Part shown: positions 11,251-21,949 of the stretch, in pieces
How the letters are laid out: each line of letters opens with the position of its first letter
Position numbering within the stretch: the stretch's first letter is position 1
Assembly (NCBI GenBank): GCA_022695795.1
Contig: MU404131.1
Coordinates: 144,398 to 208,397, forward strand
DNA length: 64,000 bases
Direction: 5' to 3'
From: Biscogniauxia marginata
Taxonomy: Eukaryota > Ascomycota > Sordariomycetes > Xylariales > Xylariaceae
Position numbers and translations under genes: made by a program
The notes under the pieces: model-generated
What the model saw: the letters and a program-made list of their open reading frames with translations, nothing else
Databases searched by the model: none
What the model was told of the DNA's origin: nothing

Positions 11251-13191
11251 ATAAAATGAATTAATAAGTTAAAAAGAAAATAAATTATAAAATATTAACT
11301 TTTTATAACTAAATAATAATATATAACTAATAATAATTTTATATATTCTTTTATTTAAATTTAATAATAAATAAATATTTATAAAAACCTTATTATTATT
11401 ATTTATAATACCGTTTTATCACTTTTTTTAAATTAATTTTTTAAAAAGAAAATAATTAAATACTTATAAAAAATTAACTGATTTTTATTAATTAAGCCTT
11501 ATTTTAATATATAATAGTGTTTATATATGTAACGCCTATTTTAAATCAACTTTTAACATTGAAACCTGTTTTTTTTTAAAATGAACTCTATGCGATTTCA
11601 TAGCCGGCCTCTTAAACTTACTGTTTTTTTCCGATGCAAGACCTAGATAGAATGTGACTAAATACTCACTTACCTTCAAACAAGTAAATTCCAACGGACA
11701 GCTAATTAAGAGCGACTAACCCGCCCTATGAAAAAAAAAGATATAAGAACAAGGAACACAAGACGATACTCCAATTATTGCTTTCATCGAACTCGATGCA
11801 GTACTATCTTTGAGGGCCGAGCCGAAGTTGTATTAAGAGATCATGGAAACATTTCCGGATGACAACAGTTTACACTACCGTGTCGAGAAGATTATTTGGG
11901 CAATACCTGAGTTTGTGTTTTAAACCCAAATCTCCTACTAGTTTGGAGCCATCATCCCTAATATTAGAACATACATTGGTGCCGCTGTGAGAAGACTTAT
12001 CTTAGACACCTCGTAGCTCGGGACTTTCAGGAACACAGATAGTACAGGAGACCCAACCCTTACCTATTCGGCTTCATCTGAGTCCATCTTGTGACGGGCT
12101 TACACAACTAGATCTATATCGGATGTAACAATCTTGGCTCATGCAAACGACTTACTAGGCTTAAAGAAGCTACATGGGAAATAGACGAAACTACGGTGAA
12201 AAGAGACTCCACGATAGGTTCAATATAGATTCCTTCGGCTTCCACGGATGGCAGTTCTGTATAACCCCATGCTGCTTTCTTGACTACGGAACCCTTGAGA
12301 CGACCTCCAGCGGCCTGGTCACTGCATAGATATTCCGATCCTTGTGTTCTCGTGCCGCACCTCGACACCTTAGTTCCTACTTGCTCCTGTCACACTTCGG
12401 CATTTCGATATTTACTAGGCAAGCCTACCTGACTCTCGTCGAAGACTTGGTTCCCCTTTGTCTTTGCCGTATTAGCTACCCGGAATACCATTATCGTTAT
12501 AACGTGGACCACTTACGATCGATAGAACCATTCTCTCCGCCAAATAACAGGTTAGAGTCGCACCTAAGCTTCGTCAGCCGCCCGATTTGTATTACAGGAC
12601 ACAATTCCCCGTCACACGATATGGTGAACCGGAAGCCACACGTGTCAACGACTCAATTACGGATTTGAAGATTTATGGACCGACTACTTAGTATCATCTC
12701 AATTGAAAGAAGGGACGTGGTGGATGGTTATTTAGTTTAGAACACGGCAGGCGTTCGTGTCTAAGACAGCAGATAAGGGAGCACAAACGGGGATGAGCTC
12801 GCCGGACATTTTTTGTGGAGAAGCTTCCCTGCCTAGATATCCCTTCTTCGGATCCAAGGCGACTGTAGCTTAAGTCGGCGACGTAAAGATAGAGAAAAAT
12901 GGTACCCTGTTTTTCCATTTCGCCCCCTTAGTTGTCCTGGAATGTCTTCCGTATAATCTCTGCCAAGGCAGAGATTTCGCTGTCTCAGCTCTACGAATCT
13001 AAACATATAATGATCTACAACTACAGTCGTCATCTCGGATTGTGCCTTGTGGCTTTATCTATTTCTTAATGTATTATAATTTTCTTGGCATCTCCCCATC
13101 TGCTCTTGCAGTCGAGTTCTTGAGGTCCAGGAAGGTTGCCTTGAACGTTTTCTGACAACAGTTGCCGCTGCGCCCACTAACCGTTTTCACG
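11251..13191. other. Repeat-to-island transition, no gene recognised
   Basis: AT-rich to about 11520, then ordinary composition. Short open frames occur (for example 12342-12668 plus, 12114-12368 minus), but none has recognisable domains, splice-linked extensions or a family I know. They overlap on opposite strands as chance frames do. The last few hundred bases must include the promoter and leader of the antiporter gene starting at 13192; no distinct motif stands out. Confidence 0.5.
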
Positions 13192-15250
13192 ATGCCCACT
13201 CTTGATGTGAGCGAGCTGAATGTAGTCATCGCTATCCTTGGTGAGTCTCCAGCCGAGAAGTAAGAGCTCTGAACTCGATTAACAGTAGCTAATCCCCCCC
13301 CAGGGTCTTTCACAGTAGTATACGGCCTAGTGGCTGTCAAAATCAAACGCGTATGGTATCTAGGCGAAGCTTGTGAGTAACATCCCTTAACAACCTATCG
13401 TATCTGTTTTCTGACTTATACATTCATCAGTGCCGGCTCTCTTAATCGGCATAATACTGGGACCCATAGCAGCGAAGTTTATAGATGCGGAAAGATGGGG
13501 TTCTGCAACTCCAGGCCAGGAAGATGCTATTACCTTGGGCGTGATGCGCGTGATGATCGGTATCCAACTGTAGGTTTTGACATCACTCTAAATGAATTAC
13601 CTCAAGGGACTGAACAATTATCTTAGTGTAATCGCCGGGTATCAGTTGCCGGCTAGATATCTGCAGTTTCGTTACAAGGAGATCCTCGTATGCCTTATCC
13701 CCATCATGACATTGATGTGGCTCGCAACCTCCGTGTGCGTGCTCGCCACAATCCCAAAGGTCTCGCTCCTCGCGACTCTCGTCATCGGCGCCTGTGTGAC
13801 GTCCACCGACCCTATCCTCTCTCAGGCCGTTGCCAAGGGTCCTTTCGCCGACAAGTACGTGATGCGGTCCCTGCGTGAGATCATATCCGCCGAGGCTGGT
13901 GCCAACGATGGTTTCGCGTCCCCGTTTCTCATGCTTGCCGTCAACCTAATACGGCTTTCGGAAGACCATGAAGAAACCCTTATTGATCGGAATAGGGGTG
14001 TTGGCCCCCAGACCAGCGATGTGGGCATTGCTCTGGGCAACTGGGTGATCGAAACGCTCATCTACATTGTTTTTCTCGCTAGTGTCTACGGAACCGTGTG
14101 TGGGTACTGTGCTATGATAGGAGTTAGGTTCTCTCTATCCCGGAAATGGATCGACTCAGAGAACTATTTGCTGTTTCCGAGCGCCCTTGGTGTAAGTCTT
14201 CAGTAATGCATATATTGAAAATAATCTCCGTTACTATGAGACGCTAATATATTCTATCTGATAAGCTCTTCATTGTTGGCACTTGCGGAGCTATCGGGAC
14301 GAGCGACCTCCTTGCGTGCTTCGTCGCCGGGTGTGCACTGAACTGGGATGGGCAGTTCCTCGCGGAGACAAAACGCCGCCACGACGAGGTAAATTCTTGC
14401 ATTGACGTGTTGCTCAACTTTGGCGGCTTCATGTACATCGGGACTTCGCTGCCGTGGAACGAGTTCCATCAGCCCGACACGACTGGCATCACTTACCCTC
14501 GTCTACTCGGTCTTGGCGTCCTCGTTCTCCTTTTCCGTCGGATCCCTGCTTTGCTCATCACCTATAAAGCGATGCCAGCCGTGGTGAAGAGCTGGAAGGA
14601 GGCGATATTCATGGGATACTTCGGTCCCATCGGCGTTGGAGCCGTATACTACCTCCAACATACCCGTCTCCTATTTCCCAAGAAAGCAGATGCCAGTCCT
14701 TCGGAACGACAACTACTAGATGCACTGTGCCCAGGTACGTATGCTCAAAAAGAAAAATATTTAATACATGCCTTCATACATATATTTTTAAGGATTCAAA
14801 TAAAGAAGAAAACCTTTGCTTACGAAGTACCTCCCCTTAGTCGTATACTTCCTCGTGCTCTTCTCTATCGTCGTCCACGGGCTCTCGATTCCGGTTCTGA
14901 GCGCGCTGTACGGCCGCTACGGCGTCCCGCTAGTTACCGATGACGCTGTCGAGATTCGCCGTCGTAGCATTTACATGCCGACGCCACCGAACGCGTTCAA
15001 GGGCGACCGGGACACGTTCATCGCGTACAACCGCTTCTTCCGCCCGTTCGCGAGCCTCACCATGCTGCCCCTCGCCCGCACGCGCTACCGCGTCGACTAC
15101 TACTCGGACAGCGGAAGCGGCAGTGGCAGCGGCGGGATGACGGACCTCGAGGAAGAGCAGAAGAGGGCTCCCGCTAGCCCTAACCTTGCCCCTGAGCAAT
15201 GTCAGGAGAGTAAATACGATGTAGCGCCCGCGTGCCATATAGGATCATAA
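13192..15250 (+). CDS. Na+(K+)/H+ antiporter, Nha1/Sod2 type, six exons
   Basis: Plasma-membrane antiporter expected to exchange cytosolic Na+/K+/Li+ for protons (CPA1/CPA2-like fungal NHA family). Exons by eye: 13192-13240, 13304-13372, 13431-13569, 13627-14191, 14266-14734, 14841-15250. They join to 1701 bases, 566 residues, with no internal stop. Start ATG 13192 gives MPTLDVSELNVVIAILG. Conserved features are TSTDPILSQAVAKGPFAD (about 144-161), GANDGF with the ion-binding Asn-Asp pair (about 177-182), and YFLVLFSIVVHGLSIP in the last exon. Most of the first ~470 residues are hydrophobic membrane segments. The tail is short (about 100 residues, with an SGSGSGSGG run) compared with the several-hundred-residue tail of yeast Nha1. 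All junctions are GT/AG. The gene is the only one in its island, with repeat blocks on both sides, yet looks intact. Confidence 0.9.
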
Positions 15251-15856
15251 TATGAGGCCTTCCGCTCGCGAGGAAATTGCTGGTTGAATGAAATTTATGT
15301 CTGCATTTTGGGTGATTAGTTATATTATGAAATTCGAGTATCAAGAGGCTGGCTTCTCTCTCTTTCCCTTTCGAACTTTTTGGCGTATAGTTAGAAGGGT
15401 TGGTCTTAGGGTGGACAGTTACGACTATAAGGAGTTTGGAACTAGCAGGGAATATCTTCCCGGGTTTCTATGTTGCTATTATATGTGATCATGTCTGTCA
15501 CTGGTAGCTAGATAGGTGCCAATGCTTGGTTATTTGGGATGACCTTTCAACGATTTATTAGTTCAGGAGTAGGCTAGCTTGAATTAGATGGGCTGCGCAA
15601 AGCGCCTCAGTAGAGATCATAATATCAACTACGTCCGTACCATCTAATTCATTAGTACCGCCACAATCTAGCTAGCTAATTATATTAATTAATTATACGA
15701 AATTTAAAGCATTTAAAAATATAAATTATTTTTATTTTTATTTTAAATATAAAATATAAGAAAACTTAAAACGTAAAATTTAAATAATTTTATATTATTA
15801 ATATAAAAAAATAAAAGAATTATATAAATAATAATTTAAAACGTTATTTAAATATA
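15251..15856. other. 3' flank of antiporter and return to AT-rich sequence
   Basis: Ordinary composition to about 15660, AT-rich after that. A 66-codon frame at 15288-15488 has no recognisable features. Nothing else is supported. Confidence 0.5.
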
Positions 15857-16360
15857 ATGTATTATATAAGCGAGTAAATAAAATAAACTCACGAACGAAA
15901 TTTCATAGTTATTACACTTTTAATTATTAAAAATCATTTACGTTATATTGAAATTAATTAATAATTATTATTATTCGAACCGTTTTATTTAACTTTATAC
16001 TTTAAAAACTAAATATCTTTTTTATATTAAATATTTAGTTTTTTAAAATGAAATTTATATTAATTAATTAATTACATTTTCTAAATTAAAATTAATAAAT
16101 ACCTTTTTATTTATTATATAAATACGCGTATTATAACTAGTTTAATTATATATATTATATTATTTTTATTTAGTTATTACTTTTTTTCGAGGCTTTTTAT
16201 TATTACTTTTAACTTATAAAATTATTTCGTTTTTTATATAAAGTATTTTTTTAATTTTACGTTATTTATTAAAAATAATGAATTTTATCTCGTAATAAAA
16301 ATACTTTATATATTAATATTAAAATTATTTTTATAAATTAATTTGTTATATAAAGAGGTT
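15857..16360. mobile_element. Truncated copy of the large TIR element, inverted
   Basis: Begins ATGTATTATATAAGCGAG after a TA, a degenerate match to the element end ACGTGTCTTATAAGCGAG. It then follows the reverse complement of the right part of the copy at 29158-31451, including the subterminal hairpin near 15995-16050 and a shared TATAACTAGTTTAATTATAT segment. The match fades after about 16360. No second end was found. Confidence 0.5.
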
Positions 16361-17246
16361 AAGCTAAGTATAATTAATGTATTTTTATAAAGGAGGAATA
16401 AAACAAAATAAACGCTTACTTTATCTTAATATAAAAAGAGGGAGTTTACCTTTATATATATATATATTAAGTTAAAAACTAATTTAAAATAAATAAAACA
16501 CGTGTTAATATCAGTTATAACAAGTATACACCTTATATTAAACTTATTTATAATACTTATAAAAAACTATTTTAATACTTTTTAACTTTATTTATAATGT
16601 AATTAAATTATAAAAACACCTCGCGAGTTATTATAATTTTTTTGATTTTTTAAAATACTTGATTTATATTAAAGTTAATATATATATAAATAATATAATA
16701 ATAATTTTTTAATTATATAAAATTTAATTTATATATTTAAGTTAATTATTATAATAATAAATATTTTATAAAGTTAATTAAATTTTTTTTATAATATAAA
16801 TATAATAATATTTTCTTTTAATAATAGTTTTTATAATTATTTAAAATTAAAAAACAAGTAAATTTGTTTATTTATTTATTTCGTGTATTTATAAAATTGT
16901 TAATAGTTAAATGATAAGTAGTAAGGTGTTATTATCCGGATGGAAGTACCTATATACTTATGACATATAAGGATCGCACCTTCCTCACGACCTTTAATAA
17001 ATAGTTCTTTTTATAAACAACTTAATATATATCGTCTCACTTATTTACTTTGCTTACTTTACTTTACTTATTTTACTTTCACTTACATATGTACTTATTA
17101 ACAATTACTTTATAAAATTTATATAAAATTTATTTATAATTTAATTATTATTTAATATTATAATTTTACTTTTTAATAATAATAAATTATTATAATATTA
17201 TAAAGCGAAATATTTTTTTATTAAAATAATATATAATAATAAAATA
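16361..17246. repeat. AT-rich stretch with a candidate short solo LTR
   Basis: No gene. Bases 16898-17103 run from TGTTAATAG to TATTAACA, giving inverted TGTTAA/TTAACA ends 206 bases apart. The core (about 16925-17000, containing ATCCGGATGG and GATCGCACC) is clearly less AT-biased than the flanks. That fits a low-copy solo LTR that escaped most mutation. Flanking 5-mers (AAAAT, ATTAC) do not match, so no target duplication supports it. Confidence 0.3.
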
Positions 17247-17273
17247 ACGTGTCTTATAAGCGAGTAAGTCATA

Positions 17274-17688
17274 TGTAACGAACCTCTTTATGTGTTCCTA
17301 ATTAACTAACTTTATAAGTAAGTACGTGCTAGGTTTTCTTAATTTAAAGATAATAATGAATTAAGATTGATTTAAGTGATTTACAATGTTTTATTCGTTA
17401 AAGAGGTTTTAAGGTACTTTTATTATAATATTAAAGAGTAATTATAGTCTTAAATTAATAGCTAAAAAACTAGAATAAATAACTAAATACGTAGGAAATT
17501 TTAATTTACTTATACTTCATTCTTTATAAGGAGTTATATTTATATTCTTTTTAATTCTTAAGAAAATAACAGAAAATCTTGGTATTCTCCTTAATTCTTA
17601 GGAGAATAACAAAGAATTTTTTCTAGAGTCATGTAACCTTAAATCATATAACCACTTAAATTCTCTTTACCTTTATTAAGTTGTAACA
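17274..17688 (-). repeat. Left (3') LTR of composite gypsy B
   Basis: 415 bases from TGTAACGAACCTC to AAGTTGTAACA. The 3' half (TTCTTAGGAGAATAAC-type repeats, then ...AAATTCTCTTTACC) matches the right LTR 27821-28235, base for base apart from transitions. It differs from the LTRs of copies A and C in that half. It is followed by TTATATCTCCCCTTT, the complement of a purine tract (polypurine tract on the minus strand). Confidence 0.85.
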
Positions 17689-17755
17689 TTATATCTCCCC
17701 TTTAAATGGTTTTGTTTTTAAAACTTCTTTTCTTAGTAACCTTTTATTTTAATTA

Positions 17756-18335
17756 TGTTATTTTATCGTGTTACTAAAAATGTGTAAATAGGTTTTAAAA
17801 AAAGGAATTCTTTTAAATACCAATACGAATTAACTACCGTTATTAATTAATTTAAATATATAATTATACTTTATATTTATTGTTTTAAGAAGGGCTTATT
17901 ATGTAAGATGTTAAAAAATTAAAAAAAATGTTAGAATTATAACGAGATTAATGTTATTTCTTGTAACGGTAATCACGTTTCCTTAAAATCCCTTTAAAAC
18001 ATCTAGAAAAAAAAACTTAGGATAAATCGAGAAAAACGGGTAGCCGTTTAATAACTTTAAGAACTGTTAAGTAAAATTACGCAGTTAAATCGTTAATTTA
18101 AATAGTTATATAAACGTAAGGTTTAATTTATTCGACGTAAACTTTAAAACCTAGATAAGTTAAAAAATTAAAAATGTATTAAGGCGGAGTAAAAGCGTTT
18201 TTAAGCCGAATAACAATTTTTAACTAAATAAGTTAAAGTTACTTCCAAGGTTGTCCCCTCTTTTAACTAGTCATAACTAGATCACAACCTAGGTCTTTAA
18301 ATCCCCCTAGGCGATTTGGGTTTTAGCGGTAAAAG
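17756..18335 (+). pseudogene. Convergent Zn2Cys6-like ORF, copy B (broken)
   Basis: Same place and direction as the ORF at 4312. It starts near ATG 17756 (MLFYRVTK) and carries many stops. Recognisable parts are a KRVAV...ELLSKITQLN stretch and, near 18140-18240, NLDKLKN followed by a KRF-AE-Q repeat-like segment shared with the copy at 21256. The cluster region is too damaged to count cysteines (a CFKKGLLCK trace near 17880-17910 remains). Function as for the other copies: unknown. Confidence 0.45.
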
Positions 18336-18344
18336 CTTTTAAGC

Positions 18345-20716
18345 TTAGTCGTTAAATTCTTTAAATATTTAAATGGTTTTTAAGTATTCTTTTTTAATAA
18401 GTAATCTTTTTATTTAACAAAATATTGTAATTAATCTTTAACTCGTTTTAAATTTAATATCCTTTTTATTTCGTACTTATTAGGGTTTTCCTTAAATTTT
18501 AGTTAGTTTTTTAGTATAATGTTATTTAATGTTAATTTTAGGAGTAAAATATGGAATATAAAATGTATTCTAGATTTTTTCGATAGCGCTAGTTTGTAGT
18601 TAACTTTTAAAATAACCTTTTTAATCTTATATAATCCTAATTTCTTAAATTTAAGTTTTTTACTAAGTCGTCTTATTTTGATTTAAGGTGTTTTTAACGT
18701 TATACTTTGTTATTAACGGAGTAAGTAAATTATATCTCTTTTTTAAAAAATTGGTCCTTTAATTCTTTTTTTATTATAATACTTTGTTATTTTGTTTTAA
18801 ATAAACTATAATTCTTTTTATAGCTATTACTATATTACTTAGACCTTTTTAAATAGTACTTTTACTTTTAAGGCCTTTATTTCGACTTTTAGTATTTCCG
18901 TGAGTTTAATTAATTATTTTTAGATTTCCGCTTTTTACTTATATATTATCTTGTGTAATAATATCTTTATATCCTCGTTAACCGAAGTGTTATATACTAT
19001 TTAAACTATTAATAATAATTTTACTTAATTATTTATTTCCTAATTAATATAACTTCGTAAATATTGTTTTATTATTTAGTTTAATCTTTTTATTTATTCG
19101 TTTATTTAGAGATAATACGTTATAAACAATTTTTATTTATTTCTTATTTATTTCATTAAATTTATCCAAAATTTTAAAGTAAATAACTTGTTTTTATTTA
19201 AAAACTAGCTGTTTTATTATGCTTAATTCGTTAAATAGTAGGAAGTAGGCATATTTCGTGAGTTTATTAATAATTACCTATATATTGTTATAAAGTACTC
19301 TTATAATAGGATTTTTTAACTTTAGAAGTTTCACTACAAAATCCTATATAATTATATATCACGCTTTATTAAATATTTAGATTAATTATAGTAGTTTATA
19401 TGGTTTATATCGTGATGTTTTAGCCTTATTATAGATATTATAATTTTTTATAATTCTTTTAATTGTTTATCGCATTCCTAGAAAGTTAAATTCTTTTTAA
19501 AGTTATTTTATCGTTTTGAAAATTCCTTAATAGCCGTGTAGAGAATATTTATAAAAATTTTTAACGAATTCGTTTTATACTCGTTTTAATATATATACCT
19601 TTTCTTTATATAAAAGAAGTTTGTCGCTAAATCCTTGTTAAAATTATAATTATTTTTTCTTTTAATTATAGTTTTCTTTAAAACGTTATTTCTAGTTTTT
19701 TATGTTAATTTATATGTAAGTTAATATAACTAATCCGTCATTTTGTTATTTAAATATCTAGACATCTCTTTTATTAATTTTTAACTTATAATCTCCCTTT
19801 CTACTAAGAAGATCTGCTTAGATATTTTCCTTTCTCTTAATATACTGGATTTTAAAATTGAATTTAAACAAGAAAATCATTTAACACTTATATCTCTAAT
19901 TAAGCGTTTATATTATTATGAATTATATAAGGTTTTTATAATTTAAATAAATATCAATAGGTTCCTTAGTTTTGTTAAGCCATGATTCCCATTTTTTAAC
20001 GCTTTAATTACTATTAATAATTCTTTATTATAAATCTAATAATTTAGTTTAATACTATATAGTGCTTTAAATAGGTACGTGACTAGATACCATTTTCCAT
20101 TATTTTCTAGTTATTTTAAAACTACTTTAATGCCGAAATTTAAGGCGTTTATCTTTAGTCATTTCTTCTTATTTTCGTTTAGAAGTTTATATATAACCTT
20201 ATTAGTTATAACTTCTTTTAGCTATTAAAAAGCCTGTTTAGCTTTTTTAATGAAATTAAAAGCCTTTTTTGTTTTTACTAAGGTAGTTAATTCCGTTAAT
20301 AGTTTAGCGATACGCCCGAAATCTTTAATGAGTTATTTAACGTAGTTAATAAAGCTAAGAAATGTATATATATTTATAACACTTTTAAGTTTTAGCTAAT
20401 CCTTAATTATTGTTATTTTTCCTTTTTAAATGCGGATTTCTCTTGGATTTATTATAAACCTTAAATAGTTTAGTTTTTTAATATGTTATTTATTTTTAGT
20501 TAAATAAATGAGTAGATTTGCTTTTTCTAGGGCTTTTAACACTTGTTTTATATGTTTTATATGTTTCTTCTCGCTTTTTAAGTAAATTAATATATCGTTT
20601 AAATAAATAAATACAAATTTATTTAGAAACTTACGAAAGATCATTATAATTATATATTAAAATATAATAAGTGCATTAATAAATCTAAATAGCATAACTT
20701 TATACTTATAATGTCT
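18345..20716 (-). pseudogene. 3' pol relic of copy B, truncated by internal LTR
   Basis: Minus-strand integrase to reverse-transcriptase relic, closely parallel to 4990-7390 of copy A. The catalytic motif near 20600 reads YLND instead of YLDD (GAC to AAC, a G-to-A change), so the enzyme would be dead even if the frame were open. It stops abruptly at 20716 next to the LTR; the corresponding sequence in copy A continues without a break past 7390. Confidence 0.65.
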
Positions 20717-21184
20717 TGTAACGAACCTCCTTGTGTGTTCCTAGTCAGCTGACTTCACAGGTGAGTACGTACTAGGTTTTCTTGATTTGAAGGTAATAAT
20801 AGGTTAAGATTGATTTAATTGATTTATAACGTTATGTTCGTTAGAGAGGTTTCAAGGTACTCTCACTATAGTCTTAAATTGATAGCTAAAAAACGAAAGA
20901 CTAATTACATAGGAGATTCCAGTTTACTTATACTCATTACTTCTTTTTTATAACATGTTAGATATGCTTAAATAAAACTTATCCACTCTTATTCATAATA
21001 CTGGATTAACTTGGATAAGATTTATTCACTTTTATTTACATCACTAGATTAGCTTAAATAAGATTCATTTATTTTTATTTATATTATGTAATATTAAATC
21101 ACTTTTTTATATTAAATCGGAATATTTATAATTTAATCTTAATATTTTTATTAACTTGTTATTAACACTATTTAATTTATAATA
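20717..21184 (-). repeat. Internal LTR of different subtype (copy C, 3' LTR)
   Basis: 468 bases from TGTAACGAACCTCC to about ...TTATAATA. The first ~230 bases match the other LTRs. The rest (several CTTATCCACTCTTATTCAT/CTGGATTAACTTGGAT-like repeats) is unlike both copy A and copy B. Only one LTR of this subtype exists in the window. It is followed by a pyrimidine stretch (TTCTCCTTTTT), a polypurine tract on the minus strand. The end point is approximate. Confidence 0.7.
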
Positions 21185-21255
21185 TTATTTCTCCTTTTTA
21201 AAAATCTTTATCTTAAAAATCTTTTTTTCTTTATAAGTTAACTTTTTTATATTAT

Positions 21256-21905
21256 TATATTAAATACTCGGGTTACTAAACGTCGGCGTATTAACCAAAA
21301 AAAAAAACATGAAGAACTTTCTAGTCGCATTTTTAGAACTAGTTTTAATATTAATACTATACCTTGTTCTTATTACTTTAATTATAATTTAAAATGCGTT
21401 ATAGCTTTAAAGGCGTCGAAGAAATATAGTAAATATATTCTTCACAATCGTTAGTGTGACGGAACGGGCATTCTGTTAAACGCATTTTATCGCCTTAACA
21501 CGAAAAAAGCGCGTTTATCTTCGCGGGAGCGGGAAGCGAAAGCATTTTTAAAACAAATAACTAAAGCTATATTTAAAATGTAATTACAAATATTAAAGTT
21601 TATTTCGCATATTTGGAAGTTTTGTTGTTAAAAGGAATTACTAAAAAAAAAAAGGGTTTAAAAATGTTATAACGTAGTTTTCAAAATCTAGATAAGTTAA
21701 AGGAGTAGAAGCGCCTTAAAGAAGAACAAAAGCGTTTTCAAGCCGAACAACAGTCTTTAGCCGAACAAGCTAAAGTTGCTTTTAAGGCCGTCCCCTCTTT
21801 TGACTAGTTATAACTAGGCCACGACCTAGATCCTTAGACCTTCCTGGGCGATCTGGGTTTTAACGGTGAAAACTCGCAAGTTTATTCGTTAGGTTTTTTA
21901 GGTGT
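21256..21905 (+). pseudogene. Convergent Zn2Cys6-like ORF, copy C (best preserved)
   Basis: Same place and direction as at 4312 and 17756. The frame gives RVTKRRRINQKKKHEELSSR, then PCSYYFNYNLKC (21362-21397). The cluster spacing is C-x2-Y-x6-C-x9-Y-x2-Y-x6-C: three cysteines kept (codons at 21365, 21395 and about 21454) and three tyrosines in the other three places of a Zn2Cys6 cluster. A stop lies just before the last cysteine. Downstream SSREREAKAFLKQI and, near 21700-21790, EEQKRFQAEQQSLAEQ give a charged coiled-coil region. It has several stops, so it is a dead copy. A fungal transcription-factor-like domain carried by a retrotransposon is an inference from spacing, not a proven homology. 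Confidence 0.55.
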
Positions 21906-21949
21906 TTAAGTAGTTCCTAAGTGTTTTCCTTAAGTAAGTAACCTTCTTA

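Noticed and set aside
12114..12918. Several overlapping frames of 74-108 codons upstream of the antiporter
   Set aside because: They overlap on both strands, carry no domain, and cannot be joined by credible introns.
13822..15238. Minus-strand and alternate-frame ORFs inside the antiporter
   Set aside because: Shadows of the GC-balanced coding exons on the plus strand.
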